Assembly: GCF_029871245.1 (NCBI RefSeq)
Contig: NZ_SSON01000011.1
Coordinates: 1 to 34,709 of the forward strand
Length of the DNA stretch: 34,709 nt
DNA from: Pseudomonas sp. BN102
GTDB taxonomy: Bacteria; Pseudomonadota; Gammaproteobacteria; Pseudomonadales; Pseudomonadaceae
Direction: 5' to 3'
Shown: one piece after another, positions 23,253-30,577 of the stretch
How the letters are laid out: each line of letters opens with the position of its first letter
Position numbering within the stretch: position 1 is the stretch's first letter
Translations under genes and position numbers: made by a program
The notes under the pieces: generated by a model
The model's database searches: none
Told to the model about the DNA's origin: nothing
What the model saw: only the letters and a program-made list of their open reading frames with translations

Positions 23253-25505
23253 ATGGTGCACACCTTCAACCGCGCGCTGGCCGAGTGGGCGCGCAGTGAC
23301 GGCCTGACCTGGGCCTTCATCTTCAAGGCCTTGCTCACCGCCTTCCTCGCCCTCTGGCTGGCCTACCGGCTGGAATTGCCGCAGCCGGGCACCGTGCTGG
23401 TGACCGTGTTCATCGTCATGCAGCCGCAGAGCGGACAGGTCCTGGCCAAGAGCTTCTACCGCATCATCGGCACCCTGCTGGGGCTGACGGTGATGGTGGC
23501 GCTGATCGCCCTGTTCAACCAGGAACGGGTGCTGTTCATGCTCTGCCTGGCCATCTGGATCGGCCTGTGCACCGCCGGTGCCGCACGCTACCGAGACTTT
23601 CGCGGCTACGCCTGCGTACTGGCCGGCTACACAGCGGTGATGATCGGCCTGCCCGCCACCCTGCACCCCGACGACGCCTTCATGCTCGCCCTGTGGCGGG
23701 TGCTGGAGATCACTCTGGGCATTCTCTGCACCGGCCTGGTCAACGGTCTGATCCTGCCGCAGAGCACCAGCACCGACCTGCGCAACACGCTGCACGGTCG
23801 CTTCCGCGACTTCGCCGCCTTCGCCTGCGAGGGCCTGGCCGGCGGTCTCGACACCGCGCGCTTCGATGCCCACAACGCGCGCTTTGCCGCCGCTGCGGTG
23901 AACCTGGAGAACATGCGCAGCGCCACCGCCTTCGAAGACCCGCACATGCGCATGCGCAGCGGCCGACTGGCGCGGCTGAACAACGAGTTCATGGTGCTTT
24001 CTACCCGCTTTCATGGCCTGCACCAGTTGCTGCGGCGCCTGGCCAATGAGTCGCCCGGCGCGCCGACCCCACCTGTAGGAGCGAGCTTTGCTCGCGAAGA
24101 CTCGGAGCCGCCGGCGTTCGCCAGCAGAGCTGGCTCCTACGGTGGTGGCGTGGTGCTGGAGGCGCTGCAGCCTTGTCTCGCGGAAGTCTCCGGTCTGCTG
24201 GCGCCACTGCGCGACCGCCTCAGCAGCGAGGCGGACGCGGCACAGCTCGCCACACGCCTGGAGGCCTGCAAGCAGGAACTGATGGAGCTGATCCGCGCCG
24301 GCCGCGCGCGCCTGGCCATGCAGCAACCCAGCGAGGCCCAGGGCCTGGACTTCGATACCGCCGCCGAACTGCTCTACCGCTTCGCCGACGACCTGCACAA
24401 CTACGCCCAGACCCACGCCTCGCTACTGGACGACCACCACGACCGCGAGCAATGGAAGGAAAGTTTCCGGCCCCGTGCCAACGCGGTGGCCGCGGCGGTG
24501 GCGGGGCTGCGCAGCAGCCTGCTGATCCTGCTGCTGAGCCTGTTCTGGATGGCCACCGCCTGGCCCAGCGGCGGCACCTTCGCCATGACCGTGGGCATGG
24601 TGTCGGCCCTGGCGTCCTCCTCCTCCAACCCCCGGCGCCTGTCGCTGCAGCTCACCCTCGGCGCCTTCGGCGGCGCCTGCCTGGGCATCCTGATGACCTT
24701 CTGGGTACTGCCGGAACTGGATGGTTTCGCGTTGCTCTGCTGCGCCCTGGCGCCGGTGGTCGCCCTGGGCGCCTACATGCTCTCGCGGCCGCAACTGGCC
24801 GGTGCCGGGCTGGGCCTGTTGGTGTGGTTCAGCATGACCTCCATGCCGGCCAACCAGACCCTGTTCGACCCCCACCGGGTACTCAACGAATACCTGGCGT
24901 CGGTGCTCTCCATGGCCATCGCCACCGCCGCGGCCGCCGTGCTGTTGCCGCCCAACCGCCCCTGGCTCTGGCGGCGCCTGGAACGCGATCTACGCATGTG
25001 CGTGGTGAACGCCGTGAGCGGGCGGATGAAGGGGCTGGTGTCCGGCTTCGAAAGCGGCACCCGCGACCTGCTGAACCAGGCTTACCTGTATTCCGCCGGG
25101 CGTCCCAACGTGCAACGCGAGCTGCTGCGCTGGATGTTCCTGGTGCAGGAGGTCGGCCACGCGGTGATCGAGTTGCGCCTGGAGCAGGCGCGCCTGCCGG
25201 CGCTGTCCTGCTACGCCGAGTCCATGCCCTGGCGCAACGCCATCCGCGCCATGGGCCGGGCACTGGTTCGGCTGTTCATCCAGCCGTCCGAGGCCAACCG
25301 CCAGCGCGCACTGGCCGCCGTGGAGCAGGCCATCGACAGCGTACGGACCACCGCCGAGCCCTGTGCGCCACAGTTCGAGACGTCGCCCCTGCGCCGCCTG
25401 CAGAGTTACCTGCACTTCATCCGCACCTCGCTGCTCGATCCGCAGACGCCGCTGGCCGGCGCTGACGAACCGGCACTTGCGCAAGGATTCGCCCATGCCA
25501 CGTGA
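23253..25505 (+). CDS. FusC/AaeB-type efflux inner-membrane protein carrying an in-frame REPIN
   Basis: The 750-residue protein has two membrane bundles (about 15-170 and 410-570), each followed by a cytoplasmic region, as in FUSC/aromatic acid exporter proteins. The first bundle has PQPGTVLVTVFIVMQPQSGQVLAKSFYRIIGTLLG and the second has FAMTVGMVSALASSSSNPRR. GAGGAA lies 7 bases before the ATG. Codons 275-296 are exactly the 66-bp REPIN at 24075-24140, adding VGASFAREDSEPPAFASRAG plus SY to the central cytoplasmic region. The frame is intact, so the protein is probably functional. It should export aromatic or weak acids such as hydroxybenzoate- or fusaric acid-like compounds. Confidence 0.88.
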   Translation: MVHTFNRALAEWARSDGLTWAFIFKALLTAFLALWLAYRLELPQPGTVLVTVFIVMQPQSGQVLAKSFYRIIGTLLGLTVMVALIALFNQERVLFMLCLAIWIGLCTAGAARYRDFRGYACVLAGYTAVMIGLPATLHPDDAFMLALWRVLEITLGILCTGLVNGLILPQSTSTDLRNTLHGRFRDFAAFACEGLAGGLDTARFDAHNARFAAAAVNLENMRSATAFEDPHMRMRSGRLARLNNEFMVLSTRFHGLHQLLRRLANESPGAPTPPVGASFAREDSEPPAFASRAGSYGGGVVLEALQPCLAEVSGLLAPLRDRLSSEADAAQLATRLEACKQELMELIRAGRARLAMQQPSEAQGLDFDTAAELLYRFADDLHNYAQTHASLLDDHHDREQWKESFRPRANAVAAAVAGLRSSLLILLLSLFWMATAWPSGGTFAMTVGMVSALASSSSNPRRLSLQLTLGAFGGACLGILMTFWVLPELDGFALLCCALAPVVALGAYMLSRPQLAGAGLGLLVWFSMTSMPANQTLFDPHRVLNEYLASVLSMAIATAAAAVLLPPNRPWLWRRLERDLRMCVVNAVSGRMKGLVSGFESGTRDLLNQAYLYSAGRPNVQRELLRWMFLVQEVGHAVIELRLEQARLPALSCYAESMPWRNAIRAMGRALVRLFIQPSEANRQRALAAVEQAIDSVRTTAEPCAPQFETSPLRRLQSYLHFIRTSLLDPQTPLAGADEPALAQGFAHAT
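24075..24140. repeat. REPIN: two inverted REP sequences inside a coding region
   Basis: REP 1 (24075-24098) starts with GTAGGAGC and has the hairpin GCGAGC-TTT-GCTCGC. REP 2 (24117-24140, inverted) starts with the same GTAGGAGC on the minus strand and has GCCAGC-TCT-GCTGGC. The two 24-mers differ at three sites: one in the loop and a compensatory pair that preserves the stem. An 18-bp spacer separates them. The total is 66 bp and begins exactly on a codon boundary of the FusC-type gene. Confidence 0.88.
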
Positions 25506-25695
25506 GATCGCCCTGCACGGCGTCTACCTGCCGAGCCTGACCCTGCTGTTCCTGGTCACCTTCCTGCTTGGCTGGGGGCTGGATCGGCTGTTCGCCTGGT
25601 GCGGGCTGTACCGCCACGCCTGGCACCCGGCGCTGCTGCGCGTCGGCCTGTTCACCTGCCTGTATGGCGCCCTGGCGCTGACCATCTACCGTTGA
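25495..25695 (+). CDS. DUF1656 small membrane protein (AaeX-like)
   Basis: The ATG at 25495 overlaps the end of the FusC-type gene by 11 bp and encodes 66 residues with two membrane helices. The DUF1656 opening PREIALHGVYLPSLTLLFL and the DRLFAWCGLYRHAWHPALLRVGLF centre are typical. Genes of this family nearly always sit between a FUSC protein and an HlyD adaptor. Its role in the pump is unknown. The frame extends upstream within the previous gene, but that part is not DUF1656. Confidence 0.88.
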   Translation: MPREIALHGVYLPSLTLLFLVTFLLGWGLDRLFAWCGLYRHAWHPALLRVGLFTCLYGALALTIYR

Positions 25696-25702
25696 GGCCC
25701 CC

Positions 25703-26614
25703 ATGTCCCTGAAACGAATCCTCAGTGTCGGCGTGACCCTGTTCATCCTCGCCCTGGCGGTACTGCTGGTGCGCACCCTCTGGCTGCACTACATGGACTC
25801 CCCCTGGACTCGCGATGGCCGGGTACGCGCCGACGTGATCAACATCGCCCCGGATGTGGCCGGGCTGGTGGTGGAGGTGCCGGTGCGCGACAACCAGCAG
25901 GTGGCGGCGGGCGACCTGCTGCTGCGCATCGACCCTTCCCATTACGCGGTTGCGGTGAAGCAGGCCGAGGCCCTGGTGGCGGCGCGCAAGGCGGCGCTGG
26001 AGATGCGCAAGGTCAACGCCGACCGCCGCGCCGACATGGACGACCTGGTGGTCTCCCGCGAGAGCCGCGAGGACGCCGGCCATCTGGCCGCCGCGGCCCT
26101 GGCCGAGTACCAGGAAGCGCTGGCCGCGCTGGATGCGGCGAAGCTCAACCTGGCGCGCACCGAAGTCCGTGCGCCGGTGGCCGGGCATATCACCAACCTC
26201 AACGTCTACAAGGGCGATTACGCCGAACGTGGCGAAGCCAGCATGGCTCTGGTGGACGACCGCTCCTTCTACGTCAATGGCTACTTCGAGGAGACCCGCC
26301 TGCCGCACATCCAGGTGGGCGATCGCGCCGAGCTGCGGCTGATGAGCGGCGAACGCATCGTCGGCCATGTGGACAGCATCGCCCGGGGCATCTACGACCG
26401 CGACAACCCGGAAAGCCGCGAGCTGACCGCCGACGTCAATCCCACCTTCAACTGGGTTCGCCTGGCCCAGCGGGTGCCGGTGCGCATTCACCTGGACGAG
26501 GTGCCCGAAGGCGTATTGCTGGCCGCCGGCATGACCTGCACCGTGGTGATAGGGGAGGAGGGCGGTGAACCGGAAACTTCCGGCTTTCTCAACGGATTGT
26601 TGTTCGCGCAGTAA
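25703..26614 (+). CDS. HlyD/EmrA-family membrane fusion protein (AaeA-like)
   Basis: The 303-residue periplasmic adaptor has one N-terminal membrane anchor (about 6-27). Half of a lipoyl domain (INIAPDVAGLVVEVPVRDNQ, 50-69) is followed by a short coiled coil (about 90-145). The second lipoyl half is TEVRAPVAGHITNLNVYKGD, and beta-barrel segments carry YVNGYFEETRLP. It starts 7 bp after the DUF1656 gene and ends the operon. It should connect the FusC-type protein to the outer-membrane factor. No strong terminator follows directly. Confidence 0.93.
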   Translation: MSLKRILSVGVTLFILALAVLLVRTLWLHYMDSPWTRDGRVRADVINIAPDVAGLVVEVPVRDNQQVAAGDLLLRIDPSHYAVAVKQAEALVAARKAALEMRKVNADRRADMDDLVVSRESREDAGHLAAAALAEYQEALAALDAAKLNLARTEVRAPVAGHITNLNVYKGDYAERGEASMALVDDRSFYVNGYFEETRLPHIQVGDRAELRLMSGERIVGHVDSIARGIYDRDNPESRELTADVNPTFNWVRLAQRVPVRIHLDEVPEGVLLAAGMTCTVVIGEEGGEPETSGFLNGLLFAQ

Positions 26615-26730
26615 ATAGTCCTTGTTGTATTCGACGCTGTTTCGAAAGTTGCCCGCTAAATAAAATGATCCCGCCTCCCACGACGAGGCACTTGCTGCCG
26701 TAAACATCACCGAAAGGTGTTGCGCTGTAC

Positions 26731-26761
26731 CTTCGACCAGTTCGTGGAGAGCTGGTCGAAG
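26731..26761. repeat. Inverted repeat upstream of the DUF2790 gene
   Basis: CTTCGACCAG (26731-26740) and CTGGTCGAAG (26752-26761) form a perfect 10-bp stem with an 11-base loop, 32 bp before the ATG. There is no T-tract, so an operator or leader hairpin is as likely as a terminator of the efflux operon. A TAAAAT -10-like hexamer is at 26661-26666 without a clear -35. Confidence 0.45.
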
Positions 26762-26793
26762 TTCTAACCTCCAAGCACTCGGGAAGCTATCCA

Positions 26794-27057
26794 ATGAAAG
26801 CTTTTGCCTTGCTGGCGCTGGCCGGCATGTCTGCCTTCGCCCTGGCGGAAGAACCGGCGGAAAGCGCCGTAGCGGTGGAACCCACTATCGAGCAGTACCA
26901 CTACGGGATGGAACTGGATATCGCCAGGGTCATTTCCCGCAGCGAAATTCCAGATGTTTGCGGAATAACCCCGGCCTATATGACTTACGAAGATCACCAG
27001 GGTAATGTCCATCGCCTGGAATATTTGGTCTTCGGCAAGGGTTGCAGTAACGGTTGA
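26794..27057 (+). CDS. DUF2790 small periplasmic protein
   Basis: The 87-residue protein has a signal peptide (MKAFALLALAGMSAFALA, cleavage before EEPA). A mature domain follows with YHYGMELDIARVIS, a Cys (PDVCG), MTYEDHQGNVHRLEYLVF and a final Cys (KGCSNG), the pattern of Pseudomonas DUF2790 proteins. The two cysteines probably form a disulfide. The gene has fewer G/C third positions than its neighbours. Function is unknown. Several paralogues usually exist per genome and, as far as I recall, they respond to metal or envelope conditions. It stands alone between the efflux operon and the convergent LuxR gene. Confidence 0.82.
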   Translation: MKAFALLALAGMSAFALAEEPAESAVAVEPTIEQYHYGMELDIARVISRSEIPDVCGITPAYMTYEDHQGNVHRLEYLVFGKGCSNG

Positions 27058-27064
27058 TTCATCT

Positions 27065-27092
27065 TGTAGGGGCGAATTCATTCGCCCCTACA
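27065..27092. repeat. GTAG-footed palindrome between convergent genes; likely bidirectional terminator
   Basis: TGTAGGGGCGAAT (27065-27077) is the exact reverse complement of 27080-27092, leaving two loop bases (in practice an 11-12-bp stem with a TTCA loop). It starts 8 bp after the DUF2790 stop and ends 20 bp before the LuxR gene stop. The GTAGGGGCGAATTCATTCGC core is a common Pseudomonas REP-like repeat. Confidence 0.7.
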
Positions 27093-27111
27093 GACAATCC
27101 CGCCCCATTGC

Positions 27112-27900
27112 TCAACTTTCCTGCGCCTTCAGAAACAGCCCGAAAAGCTCCGACTGCGACTTGATCCCCAGCTTGCTGTAGATGTGCTTGCGATGGACCT
27201 TCACCGTCTCCGCGGAGATTTCCAGCTTGCGGGCGATCTCCTTGCTGGAGCAGCCGCTCAGCATCAGCCGGCCCACCTCCAGCTCGCGCGCGGTGAGGGC
27301 GGTTTCCACTTTCTGCCCGGCGGCTTCCAGCTGCTCCTGCCAGGCCGGCGCCGGAGGCGGTGGGCTGGCCATCAGCTCCTGCTCGAACCCCAGGCGCTGG
27401 CGCATCAGGCCGGCGACCCAGGGCCGGATCAGGCCGAGCAGGGCGATCTGCTCCGGGCTGAAGGGCTGCTTCGAGCCCATGGACAGGCAGAGGGTGCGCC
27501 CGCCGTCCAGGGGCACGTTCAACTGCACCTCGTCGGCCACCACATTGAGGCGGAAGTAACGCTGGTAGTAATCGGTCTGTTCGAAGCATTCCGGCGCCAC
27601 GTCGGCCAGGCGGAACAGACCGCCGGCGTTGTGCTCGCGGCTGGCGATGTAGAAGGGGTCCAGCTGGTAGAGGCCGCGCAGATAGTCCTGGAACAGCGGG
27701 TCGGGCCCGCCGTCGGCACCCGGGCATTCGGCGAACACCTGCGGGCGGCCGTGGCTGAAGAGCAGGACGACCCAGCTGTCGAAGGGCACATATTGTTCCA
27801 GCAGGCGCACCAGGGCGAGCCAGAAGCCGGGGCGGTCGAGTTGTTCGATAAGCCGGCCGACGGACTGGTGCCAGGCAATGTCCTGCAAGGTCAGACTCAT
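27112..27900 (-). CDS. LuxR-type (GerE helix-turn-helix) transcriptional regulator
   Basis: The 262-residue protein ends in a LuxR/GerE DNA-binding domain: LTARELEVGRLMLSGCSSKEIARKLEISAETVKVHRKHIYSKLGIKSQSEL (about 202-252). The N-terminal 170 residues look like a GAF/PAS-type sensor with aromatic-rich segments (LDPFYIASREHNAGGLFRL). No response-regulator receiver domain and no clear autoinducer-binding WxxxY motif are visible. A GGGGGT site precedes the ATG. It is divergent from the nitrilase gene, which with the downstream permease is its probable target. Confidence 0.88.
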   Translation of the reverse strand: MSLTLQDIAWHQSVGRLIEQLDRPGFWLALVRLLEQYVPFDSWVVLLFSHGRPQVFAECPGADGGPDPLFQDYLRGLYQLDPFYIASREHNAGGLFRLADVAPECFEQTDYYQRYFRLNVVADEVQLNVPLDGGRTLCLSMGSKQPFSPEQIALLGLIRPWVAGLMRQRLGFEQELMASPPPPAPAWQEQLEAAGQKVETALTARELEVGRLMLSGCSSKEIARKLEISAETVKVHRKHIYSKLGIKSQSELFGLFLKAQES

Positions 27901-27931
27901 GTTTCTACCCCCGATGGGTTACCACGCCTGC

Positions 27932-27964
27932 GTAATTACCCCAGGCCCCGGCGCGCACCATACT
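27932..27964 (+). promoter_or_regulatory. Candidate operator/promoter between LuxR and nitrilase genes
   Basis: The perfect palindrome GTAATTAC (27932-27939) overlaps a weak -35 (TTACCC, 27936-27941). A -10-like CATACT (27959-27964) lies 17 bp further. Overlap of a dyad with the -35 is how many LuxR-type activators work. The match quality is low. Confidence 0.28.
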
Positions 27965-28034
27965 CCGGACATGCCAGGGCGAGTGCCGAGCATTGTGACG
28001 CCTGCCCGCCCGCTGACAAGAACCAGGAGCACCC

Positions 28035-28850
28035 ATGAAGGTCGAACTCGTCCAACTCGCCGGCCGTGACGGCGATACCGCCTACAACCTCGAACGCACC
28101 TTGGCGGCCATCGCCGCCTGTGCGCCGGATACCGACCTGGTGGTGTTCCCGGAAACCCAGTTGACCGGTTTCCCCACTGCCGAGAACGTCGCCGCCCTCG
28201 CCGAGCCGCTGGACGGTCCCAGCGTACGGGCGGTGCAGCGCGCCGCCCGCGAGCGCAATGTGGCCGTGGTGGTGGGCGTGGCGGAGAACGACGCCGGCAC
28301 CTTCTACAACACCACCTTGCTGATCACCCCGGAAGGCATCGCCCTGCGCTACCGCAAGACCCATCTCTGGGCCTCGGACCGCGGCATCTTCACCCCCGGC
28401 GACCGCTATGCCACGGCGCTGTGGAAAGGCGTCCGCGTCGGCATCCTGATCTGCTTCGACATCGAGTTCCCGGAGAGCGCCCGCGCCCTCGGCCAACTGG
28501 GCACCGAGCTGATCCTGGTGACCAACGGCAACATGGACCCTTACGGCCCCACCCATCGCACCGCGATCATGGCCCGCGCCCAGGAAAACCAGGCCTTCGC
28601 GGTGATGGTCAACCGCGTCGGCGAAGGCGACGGCGGCCTGGTGTTCGCCGGCGGCAGCGCGGTGGTCGACCCCTTCGGCCAGCTGCTCTGCGAGGCCGGC
28701 CGTGATGAGTGCCGGCAGATCGTCGAGCTCGACCTCGAGCGACTCAAGACCGCGCGCAGCGACTACCGCTACCTCGACGAGCGCCGCCTGCAGCTTCCGG
28801 GCGAGCGCATCGAGCACGCCGATGGCCGCCGCGACTTGCTGATTCCCTGA
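28035..28850 (+). CDS. Nitrilase-superfamily carbon-nitrogen hydrolase (probable amidase)
   Basis: The 271-residue enzyme has the complete Glu-Lys-Cys triad: E40 in VVFPETQLTGF, K108 in LRYRKTHLW and C140 in GILICFDIEFPE. A further conserved E is in ARAQENQAF. CAGGAG lies 5 bases before the ATG. Such enzymes cleave amide C-N bonds of small amides, carbamoyl amines or omega-amides. The neighbouring PuuP-like permease hints at a polyamine or related amine-derived substrate, but the sequence does not align obviously with N-carbamoylputrescine amidase (AguB, which is longer). Cytosolic. It ends at a good terminator. Confidence 0.9.
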   Translation: MKVELVQLAGRDGDTAYNLERTLAAIAACAPDTDLVVFPETQLTGFPTAENVAALAEPLDGPSVRAVQRAARERNVAVVVGVAENDAGTFYNTTLLITPEGIALRYRKTHLWASDRGIFTPGDRYATALWKGVRVGILICFDIEFPESARALGQLGTELILVTNGNMDPYGPTHRTAIMARAQENQAFAVMVNRVGEGDGGLVFAGGSAVVDPFGQLLCEAGRDECRQIVELDLERLKTARSDYRYLDERRLQLPGERIEHADGRRDLLIP

Positions 28851-28858
28851 TCCCTTTT

Positions 28859-28886
28859 GGCCGCCCCATCCGCAGGGCGGCCTTTT
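28859..28886 (+). terminator. Rho-independent terminator after the amidase gene
   Basis: GGCCGCCC (28859-28866) and GGGCGGCC (28875-28882) form a perfect 8-bp G/C stem with an 8-base loop, followed by TTTT (28883-28886). It lies 9 bp after the stop, so the downstream permease probably has its own promoter or depends on read-through. Confidence 0.75.
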
Positions 28887-28889
28887 CAC

Positions 28890-28901
28890 GCCGACGTCGG
28901 C
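28890..28901. promoter_or_regulatory. 12-bp perfect palindrome upstream of the permease
   Basis: GCCGACGTCGGC is self-complementary and sits 35 bp before the permease ATG, just after the terminator. It could be an operator. No -35/-10 pair is evident in the 50-bp region, and chance occurrence in GC-rich DNA is possible. Confidence 0.25.
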
Positions 28902-28936
28902 TCTGCCACAACAATCAACAATTCGGAGTAGCGGTA

Positions 28937-30259
28937 ATGGCTCATCTTCAGCGCACCCTGTCGCTGGGGTCGGTGGTGCTTTTCGGCATCGCCTACATGA
29001 CCCCGATCATCGTCCTCGGCACCTTCGGCATCCTCGCCGACACCACGGGCGGCCTGGTACCGGCGGCCTACGTCGCGGCCTCCGTGGCCATGCTCTTCAC
29101 CGCCTTCAGTTACGCACGGATGGCCGCGGCCTTCCCGGTGGCCGGCTCGGCCTACAGCTACGTGCGCAAGGCGATAAACCCCAAGCTGGGCTTCCTTGCC
29201 GGTTGGGCGGTGCTGCTGGACTACCTGTTCCTGCCCATGGCCATCTGGCTGATCGGCGCGGCCTACCTGCACTCGGCCTTCCCGGCGGTGCCACAGGCGG
29301 TCTGGGTACTGGCCTTCATCGGAGTGACCACCGTCATCAACGTGGTGGGCCTGCGTCTGGCGAAGAACGTCAACGGCGTGCTGTTGCTGGTGCAGTTGCT
29401 CGTGTTGCTGGCCTTCGTCGTGCTCTGCGTGCACTACGTGCTGGGCGATGCGAGCAAGCCGCTGTGGTCGCTCGCACCCTTCCTCAAGGAAGGCATGCAG
29501 TTGCCGCTGATCATGAGCGGGGCGGCCATCGCCTGCTATTCCTTCCTCGGCTTCGATGCGGTGAGCACGCTGACCGAGGAAACTCGCGACCCGCGCCGCA
29601 CCATCCCCAGGGCCATCCTGCTGATCACCCTGATCGGCGGGCTGATCTTCATCTCTGCCTCCTACTTCGTGCAGCTGGCCCATCCGTCGATCGAGTTCCA
29701 GAGCGCGGACTCGGCGGCCTATGAGATCGCCCGCAACATCGGCGGTGATCTGTTCGTCTCGATTTTCCTCATCGGCCTGATCGTCGGGCAATTCACCTCG
29801 GGCCTGTCGGCCCAGGCCAGCGCCTCGCGCCTGCTGTTCGCCATGGGCCGCGACGGCGTGTTGCCGCAGTCGCTGTTCGGCCGCCTGAGCGAGCGCTTCG
29901 GTACTCCGGTGGGCAGCATCCTGCTGTGCGGCGCGGTGGCCCTGCTGGCGCTGCGGATGGACGTGACCACCTCCACCTCCTTCATCAACTTCGGCGCCTT
30001 CCTGGCCTTCACCCTGGTGAACCTCTCGGTAATCTTCCACTACTGGCTGAACGGCGAACGCCGCGGCCCGCGCGAGCTGGTGCAGTACCTGATGTTCCCG
30101 CTGGCCGGAATGGTGGCGACACTCTGGCTGATGGTCAGCCTGGACCAGCTGGCGATCATCCTCGGCCTGTCCTGGCTGGCACTGGGTGTGATCTACCTCG
30201 GCTGGCTGACCAGCGGCTTCCGCCGCCAGCCGCCGGAGCTGAGCTTCGAGGAGGCGTGA
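28937..30259 (+). CDS. APC-family amine/amino acid permease, PuuP-like
   Basis: The ATG at 28937 follows GGAG (28925-28928) by 8 bases and gives 440 residues with about 12 membrane helices. It resembles E. coli putrescine importer PuuP in many segments: TFGILADTTGGLVPAAY, FPVAGSAYSYVRKAINPKLGFLAGWAVLLDYLFLPM, ACYSFLGFDAVSTLTEETRDPRRTIPRAI and INFGAFLAFTLVNLSV. Proton-coupled import of putrescine or a related amine is therefore the best guess; other APC substrates remain possible. With the LuxR-type regulator and the amidase it forms a likely uptake-and-hydrolysis group. The frame is open upstream across the terminator, but that part is not coding. Confidence 0.88.
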   Translation: MAHLQRTLSLGSVVLFGIAYMTPIIVLGTFGILADTTGGLVPAAYVAASVAMLFTAFSYARMAAAFPVAGSAYSYVRKAINPKLGFLAGWAVLLDYLFLPMAIWLIGAAYLHSAFPAVPQAVWVLAFIGVTTVINVVGLRLAKNVNGVLLLVQLLVLLAFVVLCVHYVLGDASKPLWSLAPFLKEGMQLPLIMSGAAIACYSFLGFDAVSTLTEETRDPRRTIPRAILLITLIGGLIFISASYFVQLAHPSIEFQSADSAAYEIARNIGGDLFVSIFLIGLIVGQFTSGLSAQASASRLLFAMGRDGVLPQSLFGRLSERFGTPVGSILLCGAVALLALRMDVTTSTSFINFGAFLAFTLVNLSVIFHYWLNGERRGPRELVQYLMFPLAGMVATLWLMVSLDQLAIILGLSWLALGVIYLGWLTSGFRRQPPELSFEEA

Positions 30260-30265
30260 TGCGCC

Positions 30266-30299
30266 GGGGCGGGCGCTGCGCGCTCGTCCCTTCGTCTTT
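30266..30299 (+). terminator. Terminator after the permease
   Basis: GGGGCGGGCGC (30266-30276) pairs with GCGCTCGTCCC (30280-30290) with two G-U wobbles and a 3-base loop. TTCGTCTTTT follows (30291-30300). It starts 7 bp after the stop codon. Confidence 0.55.
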
Positions 30300-30302
30300 T
30301 CG

Positions 30303-30449
30303 CGCCTGACCGAGAAAGGCGAGCAGTGCTTCGTGTCCATGAGCGAAGGCATGGCAAGCAATTACCAGAAGATCCAGGAGCAGTTCCGCGAGGAGAGGCT
30401 CAAGCAGCTCTTCGCACTGCTCAATGAGCGGAATCAGATCCAGCCCTGA
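30303..30449 (+). pseudogene. C-terminal remnant of a MarR-family regulator
   Basis: Reading from 30303 gives RLTEKGEQCFVSMSEGMASN followed by a helix ending in LKQLFALLNERNQIQP and TGA (30447-30449). This is the usual end of MarR-family proteins: the last strand of the winged helix (LTEKG) and the dimerisation helix. The first two thirds are missing, and the fragment begins right after the permease terminator with no ribosome site. It is a decayed or recombination-truncated gene, not an intact one. No stops or frameshifts occur in the remaining 48 codons, suggesting a recent loss. Confidence 0.65.
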
Positions 30450-30458
30450 TCACAGTTG

Positions 30459-30485
30459 GGTGGATCGGCTTTTTACCGGTCCACC
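30459..30485. repeat. Palindrome 1 in the permease-cmoB gap
   Basis: GGTGGATCGG (30459-30468) pairs with CCGGTCCACC (30476-30485) with one G-U wobble around the loop CTTTTTA. It lies 10 bp after the MarR remnant. Its ends resemble those of the second palindrome at 30529-30558. Confidence 0.55.
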
Positions 30486-30528
30486 AGTGTGTCCCACAGG
30501 TTGGTGGCGAGGCTCCCCGAACTGCGAT

Positions 30529-30558
30529 GGGTGGAAATCCTCTTTGTGGATTCCACCC
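30529..30558. repeat. Palindrome 2 in the permease-cmoB gap; possible cmoAB terminator
   Basis: GGGTGGAAATCC (30529-30540) pairs with GGATTCCACCC (30548-30558) with one bulged A around the loop TCTTTGT. It lies 20 bp beyond the cmoB stop, so it could end the cmoAB transcript. On that strand no T-tract follows. Confidence 0.55.
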
Positions 30559-30577
30559 TGCTCGACGCTTGGAGTGA

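Noticed and set aside
28035-28850. Identification of the amidase as N-carbamoylputrescine amidase (AguB)
   Set aside because: The triad is general to the superfamily, the protein is shorter than AguB and no aguA is adjacent. The PuuP-like neighbour is suggestive only.
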